Of a stretch of DNA of 6,570 bases, positions 1 to 6,570 are shown in pieces. This DNA is from an uncultured Prevotella sp. (GTDB lineage Bacteria; Bacteroidota; Bacteroidia; Bacteroidales; Bacteroidaceae): NCBI GenBank assembly GCA_905210845.1, contig CAJLYG010000177.1, positions 1-6,570 on the forward strand. Reading direction: 5' to 3'. Both the position numbers and the translations under genes were made by a program. The notes under the pieces are model-generated. The model was not told the origin of the DNA. It ran no database searches and saw nothing but the letters and a program-made list of their open reading frames with translations. Position 1 is the first letter of the stretch; the number at the start of each line of letters is the position of its first letter.

Positions 1-3000
1 GAGAAGAGAGATGATTTTGCTGATACCATTGCGGATGTCATACGATTGCACGATCCCTTGCATCTGTTCTCTCCGGCACTCAACCGACTGCAGTCGTTGC
101 AACCAAACCATCAGTATGTAGTTGACGATGGCTATGTATTCACAAAGGACGGCAAGTACTCCCTGATTACTTTCTCTACTCCTTATGGATCCAGTGAGAC
201 CTATAAGAATGCGGACTTGTTAGAGAAGATCAACCACCTCATGGAAGCAACAGAGAAAGCATACCCCAACCTTCATATCTCCGTGATAGGTGCCCCTTTT
301 ATTGCTGTCACCAATGCACAGCAGATCAAAAAGGACTCCATGATTGCCATTTCCATCTCTATTGTCCTGATCATGATCTTGCTCTTTCGGCATTATCAAA
401 GGCGGACCGACTTGCTATGGATCGCAGTCTCCATTTTCTTTGGATGGCTGTTTGCCTTGGCGGGGATGGCTGTTTTCAAAGACAGTGTCTCCATCATTGT
501 TTTAGGCATTGGCTCTGTCATTATTGGCATATCCGTCAACTATCCTCTGCATTTCATCGACCATGTCAGGGAACTATCTTCTGATCCTGAGGCGCAAGAC
601 CCTATCCAGCGGACGGCATTGAAGGAGATGGTACCCCCATTGCTTATTGGAAATATAACGACCGTTGCAGCTTTTCTCTGTCTTGTATGGTTAGATGCCC
701 AGGCCATGCGTGACCTCGGCGTGTTTGGCTCATTGATGCTCATTGGCACCATACTCTTCGTGTTGGTATTCCTGCCCCTTTTTATCAAGGTAAAGCGGAT
801 TCAAGCATCAGCAAGTACGACGGCAGGGGTATCTGTCTTAGATGACAGTCATAGGAGACATACAGGAAAGATCATCTGGGCTGTAGTCCTACTGACCCTT
901 GTTCTCGGCTATTTCTCCTTGCAGACATCCTTCGACTCTAATCTCTCGCATATTAATTTTATGACCGCCGACCAAAAGCAGAACATCCAACTGCTCTCAC
1001 CTGCTATGCAAGGATCATCTGTATTCGTTGTAGCAGAAGGAAAGAATCTGGGTGATGCACTGCGGAAATACCAACGGTTTGTATCTCCGGTCCTGAAGGA
1101 AATCAAGAAAGAGGGATTGGCTATCAAGGTAACTGGAATCAGTGATTTTATCCTCTCTGAGGAACAACAGCGGAAGGCATGCGAGCGGTGGCATGCTTTC
1201 TGGCAGGAAAAGCAGGAACAAGTCGCCTTCCTCAAGACCTTCCAAGAAGAATGCCAACGACAGGGCTTCTCCGCTGATGCTTTCCAACCTTTTTTGGAAT
1301 TGGTGACAGCAATGCCGAAACCTCGTCCATTAACATATTTCAAGCCGATTACCGATCCTATGGGCTCCCATTTTATGTTAAGGCAAGGAGAAGAGGCACG
1401 CATCGTCTCTTATGTCCAGGTCGATGACCAGCATGAGGATAGCATCAAGGCAATGGTGAGAGGGAAATGCGCTTCTGTCTATGCCTTTTCTTCCAAGGAC
1501 ATCAGCAACCAATTGGTGGATGTCTTGAATGACTCATTCAACTATATTGGGTTCGTCTGTGGGTTTGTCGTGTTCTTCTTTTTATGGGTCTCCTTTGGAC
1601 GGATAGAATTGTCCCTATTGTCTTTCCTCCCTTTGGCGGTAGGATGGATTTGGATCTTGGGAATCATGCAGATCTTCGGGCAGCAGTTCAATATCGTGAA
1701 TATTATCTTGGCTACCTTTATCTTTGGTCAAGGTGATGATTATACCATTTTTATTACGGAAGGTCTGATCTATGAATATGCTTATGGCAGGAAGCGATTG
1801 GCTTCTTACAAGAAGAGCGTAGCTTTGTCGGCACTTATCATGTTCATCGGGATTGGCACGCTATCCTTTGCAAAACATCCAGCCCTTCGTTCTTTGGGAA
1901 TCGTAACGGTGATCGGGATGGCTACCGTGGTATTGATGGCAAATTATCTTCCTCCGATTGTCTTTAGATGGATTACCATGAAGAAAGATAGGGTACGGCT
2001 TATTCCCTTGACACTGAAGAACCTTTGGTATTCGGTCTTTTCCCTTTCTTTCTTCGTCTCTTTCGTCTATCTCTTCGTCATGCCTCTATCTTCTCTGTAT
2101 TTCCTGATCGGGAAGGTGACGGAGAAGAAGCGAGTCAACTACCATCGCTTCTTGTGCTGGATGGCTCGTTTTATCATCACGAAGATACCGGGCGTAAGGT
2201 TCCAGTTGGAGAACCCGACGGGGGAGGACTTCCAAAAGCCTGCCATTATTGTGGCAAACCATCAGAGTCATTTGGATATTGTGTGCTTGATGATCATGCA
2301 TCCCAAGATGATCTTCTTGACGAACCATTGGGCTTATACTAACCATTTCTATGGGAAATTGATCCAGCGGGCAGAATTTCTCCCGGCTTCAGATGGGTTA
2401 GAGGCACATCTTGATGACCTCCGTTCTTTGTATCAACGGGGTTACTCTATCTGTATCTTTCCCGAGGGTACACGCTCCACGGATTTCAGGGTCCATCGTT
2501 TCCACAAGGGAGCGTTCTATCTGGCGGAACTCTTGCACGCAGACATCGTACCGGTGGTCTTGCATGGAGTGGGACATGTCTTGCCAAAAGTGGATTTCCT
2601 GTTGAGGGAGGGGACGATGTATGCGGAAATCCTGCCCCGTCTGCAGGCGGGTTGCCAGGATATGGGGGATGGCTACAGGGCAGTAACCAAGAATATGCAA
2701 CATCTCTTTCAGGATAAATACCAGCAGTTATGCCAGCATTTAGAGACATCGCATTATTGGGCGCAACAAGTTAAGTATCAGTATATGTATAAGGGAACGG
2801 AGGTGGAACGACGCTGCCATCGGAATTTGAAAAAGAACGATGATTATGCCGCGATTATTGACGCACCTGCCGCAAGGGGACTGCAGGAAGTGCATTTTGA
2901 AGATGTAGGGCAGGGAGAATTGCCGTATCTTTATGCGTTGGTACACCCAGAAACGCAAGTCTATGCTTCTGTTTGTGGAGATGACGACTACCGTTTGTTG

Positions 3001-3093
3001 ATGAATATGGCAAATCTGCCGGTGAACCTTCATTTTACGAAGGGGCTACACGTTTCCTCCAAGGAAGAAGAAAGAAAGGAGGGTCAAGCATGA
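1..3093 (+). CDS. MMPL/RND-type exporter fused to PlsC-like acyltransferase (5'-partial)
   Basis: The frame is open from base 1, so the gene starts upstream; the in-frame TTG at 46 is not a credible start. Residues here count from base 1 (1030 visible). Residues 1-108 are the end of the first extracytoplasmic porter loop. Hydrophobic helices follow at about 112-129, 137-158, 162-181, 211-230 and 238-262, then 290-307, a second large loop (308-512), and helices near 515-532, 536-557, 562-581, 607-622 and 633-657. This is the two-fold MMPL layout with TM1 missing. TM10 carries the GDDY pair (D580, Y581) expected for proton coupling; the equivalent TM4 site is N180-Y181. After a hydrophobic linker (676-705) comes an LPLAT domain with HX4D (NHQSHLD, 753-759), FPEGTR (820-825) and VPVVLHG (850-856). 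A further C-terminal part (about 925-1030) is described separately. By family, such proteins export lipids or polyenes across the inner membrane; coupling of acylation to export is inference. The exact substrate is unknown. The stop overlaps the next start by ATGA. Confidence 0.93.
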   Translation, partial: EKRDDFADTIADVIRLHDPLHLFSPALNRLQSLQPNHQYVVDDGYVFTKDGKYSLITFSTPYGSSETYKNADLLEKINHLMEATEKAYPNLHISVIGAPFIAVTNAQQIKKDSMIAISISIVLIMILLFRHYQRRTDLLWIAVSIFFGWLFALAGMAVFKDSVSIIVLGIGSVIIGISVNYPLHFIDHVRELSSDPEAQDPIQRTALKEMVPPLLIGNITTVAAFLCLVWLDAQAMRDLGVFGSLMLIGTILFVLVFLPLFIKVKRIQASASTTAGVSVLDDSHRRHTGKIIWAVVLLTLVLGYFSLQTSFDSNLSHINFMTADQKQNIQLLSPAMQGSSVFVVAEGKNLGDALRKYQRFVSPVLKEIKKEGLAIKVTGISDFILSEEQQRKACERWHAFWQEKQEQVAFLKTFQEECQRQGFSADAFQPFLELVTAMPKPRPLTYFKPITDPMGSHFMLRQGEEARIVSYVQVDDQHEDSIKAMVRGKCASVYAFSSKDISNQLVDVLNDSFNYIGFVCGFVVFFFLWVSFGRIELSLLSFLPLAVGWIWILGIMQIFGQQFNIVNIILATFIFGQGDDYTIFITEGLIYEYAYGRKRLASYKKSVALSALIMFIGIGTLSFAKHPALRSLGIVTVIGMATVVLMANYLPPIVFRWITMKKDRVRLIPLTLKNLWYSVFSLSFFVSFVYLFVMPLSSLYFLIGKVTEKKRVNYHRFLCWMARFIITKIPGVRFQLENPTGEDFQKPAIIVANHQSHLDIVCLMIMHPKMIFLTNHWAYTNHFYGKLIQRAEFLPASDGLEAHLDDLRSLYQRGYSICIFPEGTRSTDFRVHRFHKGAFYLAELLHADIVPVVLHGVGHVLPKVDFLLREGTMYAEILPRLQAGCQDMGDGYRAVTKNMQHLFQDKYQQLCQHLETSHYWAQQVKYQYMYKGTEVERRCHRNLKKNDDYAAIIDAPAARGLQEVHFEDVGQGELPYLYALVHPETQVYASVCGDDDYRLLMNMANLPVNLHFTKGLHVSSKEEERKEGQA
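2026..2115 (+). other. Hydrophobic linker between transporter and acyltransferase domains
   Basis: About 30 mostly aromatic and aliphatic residues (visible residues 676-705) separate the last MMPL helix from the acyltransferase. A Pro in the middle (FVMPLSSLYFL) suggests a hairpin or re-entrant segment, or the N-terminal membrane helix often seen in PlsC-type enzymes. A 12-TM MMPL unit ends in the cytoplasm, so a hairpin keeps the HX4D domain on the cytoplasmic face where acyl donors are. The topology is inferred, not shown. Confidence 0.55.
2776..3090 (+). other. C-terminal methyltransferase-like partial domain of the exporter fusion
   Basis: Beyond the acyltransferase the protein continues with YMYKGTEVERR, a basic helix (HRNLKK), then a stretch reading VHFEDVGQGELPYLYALVHP followed by TQVYASVCGDDDY. 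This resembles the start of a class I SAM-dependent methyltransferase: strand 1, a glycine-rich turn (GQGE, visible residues 970-973, bases 2908-2919), a helix, and strand 2 ending in acidic residues. The usual glycine-rich motif I is incomplete, and the domain ends after roughly 100 residues with a charged tail (SSKEEERKEGQA), too short for a full methyltransferase. I read it as a truncated or repurposed fold; catalytic activity seems unlikely. The homology is by pattern only and could be wrong. Confidence 0.45.
3077..3082 (+). promoter_or_regulatory. Strong Shine-Dalgarno for the first oxidoreductase
   Basis: AGGAGG, within AAAGGAGGG, lies 7 bases before the ATG at 3090 and inside the last codons of the exporter gene. 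It fixes the start at 3090, where the FAD motif begins almost at once. Together with the ATGA overlap it suggests both re-initiation and direct ribosome loading. Confidence 0.75.
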
Positions 3094-4601
3094 CAAAGAA
3101 ATGTGTGATCATCGGGAGCGGATTGGGTGGACTGTCTTGTGGGTTGATCCTTTCCAGAAATGGCTATGAGGTGACGATTCTTGAACAGGATGCACGCATA
3201 GGTGGTTGCTTGCAGTGTTTTTGGCGAAACGGGTTGAAGTTTGAAACGGGCATGCACTTCATCGGAAGTGCATCGCCAGGACAGACGCTATACCGGTTGC
3301 TCAACTACCTCGATGTATGGAAGGATGTCCGGTTAAGCAGGCTCGATCCGTCTGGTTATGATGTGATCTCCTTACAGGGAGAGCATTATCGCTTTGCCAA
3401 TGGGCGAGAGCCGTTCATCCATCAGATGGCGGAATACTTCCCGGAGGAGCAGGACCATCTCCGTGACTACTGTGAACTAGTGGAAAAGGTGTCACATGCT
3501 TCCTCGATGCATAGCCTCAGTCATGTGGAAGGAAACCAAGAGATTAACACGGTATACCAATTACGTAGTATCAATGACGTCATCTCAGGGATTACGGCGA
3601 ACAAGCGCCTTCAGCAAGTGCTCGTAGGCAATCTTCCTCTCTATGCGGCAGAATGGGATAAGACACCTTTTTCCATCCATGCCTTTATCATGGACTTCTA
3701 TAACCAAAGTGCATGGCGCGTAGTAGGTGGAAGCGACAAAATTGCAGTCTCTTTGGCTCAATCAATCCGATCCCAGGGGGGAAGTATCCTCACTTCCCAA
3801 AGGGTCACGGAGATCGTCTGTGATGAGACACATGCCATTGGCGTGAGAACCGCTACGGGAAATTTCTATCCTGCTGATGTCGTGATCTCAGATGCCCATC
3901 CTGCACGGACCATCGAATGGGTGAGCTCTCCTTTGCTGCGTCCCGCATATCGGAGAAGAGTGGAAGCATTGCCCAATACCGTTGGAGGCTTCTCTGTATA
4001 CTTGCAGTTCAAGAAGGATGCTGTGCCTTACATGAACTATAATTTTTATGGGTATCGTCAGGATACGCCTTGGGGGTGTGAAAAATATGACGACCAGTCA
4101 TGGCCGAAAGGCTATCTCTACATGCATTTTTGTGAGAAGGAAGATCAACGATATGCCACCAGTGGAGTTCTCCTTTCTTATATGAATTTCGAGGATGTCC
4201 TCCCTTGGAAAGGTACTCAGGTTGGGCATCGAGGACAGGACTATGAACAGTTTAAGGCATGGCATGCGGAAAGGCTCTTGGATGTCTTGGAAAAAGACTT
4301 CCCTGGAATCCGTGACAAGATCACGGCTTATGACACATCTACTCCTCTTACCTATTATAATTATACGGGTACTGAGGGTGGATCGATGTATGGCATCGCA
4401 AAGGACATTCATTTAGGGCCTGCCTCACGTGTCCATCATCGAACAAAGATACCGAATCTGTTGCTGACAGGACAGAACATCAATTCCCATGGGATCCTTG
4501 GCGTCTTAGTGGGGACCATCGTTACCTGTTCGGAGTTGTTGACTTCGGAAGAGATTTTCAGGCAGTTGAGGGAGAAGGAGATGGGAGAGGCTTTGATATA
4601 G
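3090..4601 (+). CDS. FAD-dependent oxidoreductase, phytoene desaturase/retinol saturase-like (copy 1)
   Basis: This 503-residue protein begins with a Rossmann FAD-binding motif (VIIGSGLGGLSCG, GxGxxG at residues 9-14, with E32 at the end of the second strand) followed by IGG at 37-39. The C-terminal FAD-contacting motif is NLLLTGQNINSHGILGV (456-472). The length and the two terminal motifs match the CrtI/CrtISO/RetSat superfamily, which desaturates, saturates or isomerises conjugated double bonds. No signal peptide or clear transmembrane segment is seen; a peripheral membrane enzyme is likely. Other landmarks are ETGMHFIGSASPGQ (52-65), PKGYLYM (339-345), GHRGQDY (379-385) and STPLTYY (417-423), most of which recur in the next gene. 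A CLQC pair (C40, C43) sits next to the FAD motif and is absent from the paralogue. The start is certain from the FAD motif and the Shine-Dalgarno. Genetic linkage to an MMPL-acyltransferase points to a polyene or lipid pigment as substrate; the direction of the reaction cannot be read from sequence. Confidence 0.92.
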   Translation: MTKKCVIIGSGLGGLSCGLILSRNGYEVTILEQDARIGGCLQCFWRNGLKFETGMHFIGSASPGQTLYRLLNYLDVWKDVRLSRLDPSGYDVISLQGEHYRFANGREPFIHQMAEYFPEEQDHLRDYCELVEKVSHASSMHSLSHVEGNQEINTVYQLRSINDVISGITANKRLQQVLVGNLPLYAAEWDKTPFSIHAFIMDFYNQSAWRVVGGSDKIAVSLAQSIRSQGGSILTSQRVTEIVCDETHAIGVRTATGNFYPADVVISDAHPARTIEWVSSPLLRPAYRRRVEALPNTVGGFSVYLQFKKDAVPYMNYNFYGYRQDTPWGCEKYDDQSWPKGYLYMHFCEKEDQRYATSGVLLSYMNFEDVLPWKGTQVGHRGQDYEQFKAWHAERLLDVLEKDFPGIRDKITAYDTSTPLTYYNYTGTEGGSMYGIAKDIHLGPASRVHHRTKIPNLLLTGQNINSHGILGVLVGTIVTCSELLTSEEIFRQLREKEMGEALI

Positions 4602-4638
4602 GCTTACGGCAATCATACAATATAAGATAGGACGACAA
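4602..4638 (+). other. Short spacer between the two oxidoreductase genes
   Basis: These 37 AT-rich bases hold no inverted repeat with a T-run and no recognisable Bacteroidota -7 element (TAnnTTTG). I see no terminator or promoter here, so the two genes are probably on one transcript. Confidence 0.6.
4629..4632 (+). promoter_or_regulatory. Weak Shine-Dalgarno-like AGGA before the second oxidoreductase
   Basis: AGGA sits 6 bases before the ATG at 4639. It is short and could be chance, but its spacing is right and it agrees with the start implied by the FAD motif. Confidence 0.4.
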
Positions 4639-6153
4639 ATGGAGAAAATTATCATCATAGGTGGTGGACTGGGAGGGCTCTTTACAGGTGCTTTGTTAGC
4701 AAAGGAAGGATATCCGGTAACTGTCCTGGAAAAAAATCCGGTGATTGGGGGCGGATTACAGACCTTCTATCGGTACGGAGCCGGATTTGAAAGTGGCATG
4801 CATCTCTTGGGCGGGATGCATCCTGGACAGTCGATCTATAAGATATGCCGGTACTTGGGTATCATGGATCAGTTGGAGATCAGGGATGTTGATCACGATT
4901 GCATGGACCAGATCACCTACCTCTCAGATGGCAAGACCTATCGCGTTCCTCAGGGAAAAGAAGCCTTTGCAGACTATTTCTCAGCGGAGTTTCCCGATGA
5001 GAAGGATGCTATCCACGCTTATGTTGATGCTTTCTATCAATTAGTAGACGAGATCGACTTTTTCTATTTGCGTACGGGGAATGAGCATGTCTATAGCCAT
5101 AGTGACTATTTCCTATGGCCTGCCGACCAGTTTGTCAACCATTTTTTGAAAGACCATCGGCTTAGGGATGTCATCTCTTATATGAACCCGATGTTTGGAG
5201 GAATTGCCGGGCATACTCCTACTTATATCCATGCCCTAATCAATGTGCTGTATATCGATGGTCCCAGTCGCTTTGTTGGGAATAGTCAGCAGATGGCAGA
5301 TGCTTTGGCAAGGGTAATAGAAGCGTGTGGAGGTACTGTAATCACACGGGCGCGTGTTACCAAACTTAATATAGAGGATAGGCAACTGCGCTCCCTACAA
5401 TATGAGAAAGACGGACAGTTGGTGGTCATGGATTGTGATATGGCCCATGTCATTGCTGATGTCCATCCTTCTGTGTTGTTAGGGATGACGGATTCCAAGG
5501 TCTTTTCCAAGGCTTATAGGAGCAGGATTGATCAGGCTCCTAACAGCTATTCTTCTTTTTGCGTGTATGTGGTCTTCAAGCCCGGTACATTTCCTTTCAT
5601 CAATCATACGTGCTATTGTCAGAAGGATTATGGTATGGTGTGGCATTATAACGAATATGACGAGGAAGACTGGCCACGGGGATTCCTGTACATGACCCCA
5701 GTTGGGAAGAATCAAGGGCTGTGGGCTTCGACGATGATCATCAATTGTATCATGCCATCAGAGGTGGTCGCCCGTTGGGCAGATACCACTACCGGACATC
5801 GTGGACCTGAGTATGATGCTTGGAAACAGAGGCATATCGACAAGGTCTTGACCGTGATGAAGCAATTATATCCAGGTTTCGACCGTACGATTGCCCATGT
5901 CTTTGCTTCCAGTCCGCTGACCATACGCGATTATTACAATGAACCAGATGGCGCTTTGTATGGACTCCGTAAGGATTGTCAGCATATTGCCCAATCGCAG
6001 GTACCTGTCTATACGAAAGTGCGTAATCTCCTGATGACGGGGCAGAATGTAAACCTGCATGGATTTTGCGGTGTCCCCCTGACTGCCATCAACACGGCAG
6101 AAGCCATTGTGGGGGTGAATAAGATAACTTGTCAAATCAATCGTTTCGAATGA
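4639..6153 (+). CDS. FAD-dependent oxidoreductase, phytoene desaturase/retinol saturase-like (copy 2)
   Basis: This 504-residue protein has the same architecture as the preceding gene. The N-terminal FAD motif is IIIIGGGLGGLFTG (GxGxxG at residues 8-13, E31 after strand 2, then IGGG at 36-39). The C-terminal FAD motif is NLLMTGQNVNLHGFCGV (463-479). Shared landmarks are ESGMHLLGGMHPGQSIY (51-67), DWPRGFLYM (344-352), GHRGPEY (386-392) and SPLTIRDYY (425-433). The two proteins are clearly paralogues but differ along most of their length, so this is an old duplication and not a recent copy; the two most likely act on different bonds or intermediates, or as a heteromer. The CxxC of copy 1 reads G-L-Q-T here. 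No signal peptide is seen. The start puts the FAD motif at residue 4, as expected. The stop overlaps the downstream hydrolase start (ATGA, 6150-6153), indicating translational coupling. A carotenoid-isomerase-like, redox-neutral role is an alternative to desaturation or saturation. Confidence 0.92.
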   Translation: MEKIIIIGGGLGGLFTGALLAKEGYPVTVLEKNPVIGGGLQTFYRYGAGFESGMHLLGGMHPGQSIYKICRYLGIMDQLEIRDVDHDCMDQITYLSDGKTYRVPQGKEAFADYFSAEFPDEKDAIHAYVDAFYQLVDEIDFFYLRTGNEHVYSHSDYFLWPADQFVNHFLKDHRLRDVISYMNPMFGGIAGHTPTYIHALINVLYIDGPSRFVGNSQQMADALARVIEACGGTVITRARVTKLNIEDRQLRSLQYEKDGQLVVMDCDMAHVIADVHPSVLLGMTDSKVFSKAYRSRIDQAPNSYSSFCVYVVFKPGTFPFINHTCYCQKDYGMVWHYNEYDEEDWPRGFLYMTPVGKNQGLWASTMIINCIMPSEVVARWADTTTGHRGPEYDAWKQRHIDKVLTVMKQLYPGFDRTIAHVFASSPLTIRDYYNEPDGALYGLRKDCQHIAQSQVPVYTKVRNLLMTGQNVNLHGFCGVPLTAINTAEAIVGVNKITCQINRFE

Positions 6154-6570
6154 GAAAAATAATCTTGGTCATCTTGTCTTCCTGGATCTCTATCCAGGCT
6201 GTTGTCGCCCAGACCGTCATTCCTATCTGGAAAGGAACAGGCGTGGGGAGTAAGAAAGTGACGATGACGGAATTCCTCCCCAAGAATGGTGATGGGACCG
6301 CAGTGATCATCTGTCCGGGTGGGAGCTATTGCTGGTTGTCGAAGACCGTGGAAGGAACAGATGTCGCCAAGGCACTCAATGCGTATGGTATTGCGGCTTA
6401 TGTCCTGCATTATCGTACGGCAGGATGGGCAGCTTTTGCTTGGCATACACGCGTTTTTGGTGGAGGCAACCATCATCCCTACATGATACAAGATCTGCAG
6501 CGGGCGATCATGCTCGTCAAGAAAAAATATAAGGAAGTGGGACTGATGGGGTTCTCGGCTGGCGGTCACT
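6150..6570 (+). CDS. Secreted alpha/beta-hydrolase, acetyl-esterase-like (3'-partial)
   Basis: The ATG at 6150 overlaps the previous stop (ATGA) and opens a frame that runs off the window after 140 codons. Residues 1-21 form a signal peptide: basic MRK, a hydrophobic core, and VVA-Q as a likely signal peptidase I site, so the product is exported. The mature part follows the alpha/beta-hydrolase plan of the Aes/BD-FAE-like esterases. The oxyanion region is AVIICPGGSY (51-60), then EGTDVAKALNAYGIAAYVLHYRTAG (68-92), HPYMIQDLQRAI (109-120), and the nucleophile elbow GFSAGGH with Ser136. The catalytic Asp and His should lie beyond the window. An insert of aromatic and glycine residues (about 91-108) lies between the YR motif and HP. 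Relatives often deacetylate plant polysaccharides, but translational coupling to a lipid/pigment operon suggests an ester of the exported product as another possible substrate. No Shine-Dalgarno is seen, so translation may depend on re-initiation. Confidence 0.88.
   Translation, partial: MRKIILVILSSWISIQAVVAQTVIPIWKGTGVGSKKVTMTEFLPKNGDGTAVIICPGGSYCWLSKTVEGTDVAKALNAYGIAAYVLHYRTAGWAAFAWHTRVFGGGNHHPYMIQDLQRAIMLVKKKYKEVGLMGFSAGGH

Noticed and set aside
46..48. TTG as the start of the exporter gene
   Set aside because: The frame is open back to base 1, and the protein lacks TM1 and most of the first loop, so the true start must be upstream of the window.
909..1403. Open frame of 164 codons on the minus strand inside the exporter gene
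   Set aside because: It lies wholly opposite a well-supported coding region with clear MMPL features, is rich in Ser, Cys and Arg with no recognisable motif, and has no sign of its own ribosome site.
3001..3093. Frameshift that would restore a full methyltransferase at the end of the exporter gene
   Set aside because: The following bases encode the FAD motif of the next gene almost immediately, leaving no room for the missing half of the domain.
4602..4638. Possible terminator or promoter between the two oxidoreductase genes
   Set aside because: No hairpin with a T-run and no convincing -33/-7 pair was found in the 37 bases.
6132..6569. Open frame of 145 codons on the minus strand at the right edge
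   Set aside because: The plus strand here encodes a signal peptide, a PGG oxyanion motif and the GFSAGGH nucleophile elbow in good order, so the minus-strand frame is a shadow.
1..6570. CRISPR array, tRNA or rRNA genes, insertion sequence or attachment site
   Set aside because: The window is nearly all coding; I saw no regularly spaced repeats, no tRNA-like cloverleaf, no transposase motif and no terminal inverted repeats.

Overview
The window reads as the interior of a plus-strand biosynthetic operon from a bacterium that is most likely a member of Bacteroidota, probably Bacteroidales (Prevotella/Bacteroides-like). This rests on three points. The base composition looks moderate. The last gene has a signal peptide ending in A-Q, a common Bacteroidota pattern. 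An MMPL transporter fused to a PlsC-type acyltransferase, next to retinol-saturase/phytoene-desaturase-like flavoproteins, is the kind of gene set found in aryl-polyene and flexirubin-type pigment clusters of that phylum. The taxonomic call is inference.

Layout, all on the + strand with almost no non-coding DNA: (1) bases 1-3093, the 3' part of a large fusion gene. It encodes most of an MMPL/RND-type exporter, then an HX4D acyltransferase, then a short C-terminal domain that resembles the first half of a SAM-methyltransferase fold. Its true start lies upstream of the window. (2) 3090-4601, a complete FAD-dependent oxidoreductase, overlapping gene 1 by ATGA. (3) 4639-6153, a second complete FAD-dependent oxidoreductase, a divergent paralogue of gene 2, after a 37-base gap. 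(4) 6150-6570, the start of a secreted alpha/beta-hydrolase overlapping gene 3 by ATGA and cut by the window end.

The tight packing (two 4-base overlaps and one 37-base spacer, with no terminator or promoter visible) indicates co-transcription. A plausible joint role is as follows. The two flavoproteins adjust double bonds of a polyene or similar lipid. The acyltransferase esterifies the product at the inner face of the cytoplasmic membrane. The fused MMPL channel moves it outward, and the exported hydrolase acts on an ester in the periplasm or beyond. The substrate is not shown by this sequence, and no ketosynthase, ACP, dehydratase or ammonia-lyase gene is present in the window, so the pigment assignment is by family context only.

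The most unusual points are the degenerate methyltransferase-like tail of the exporter fusion, an Asn in place of the usual Asp in the first half of the transporter's proton-relay pair, a CxxC next to the FAD motif of only one of the two paralogues, and the translational coupling of a secreted esterase-like gene to this lipid/pigment operon.
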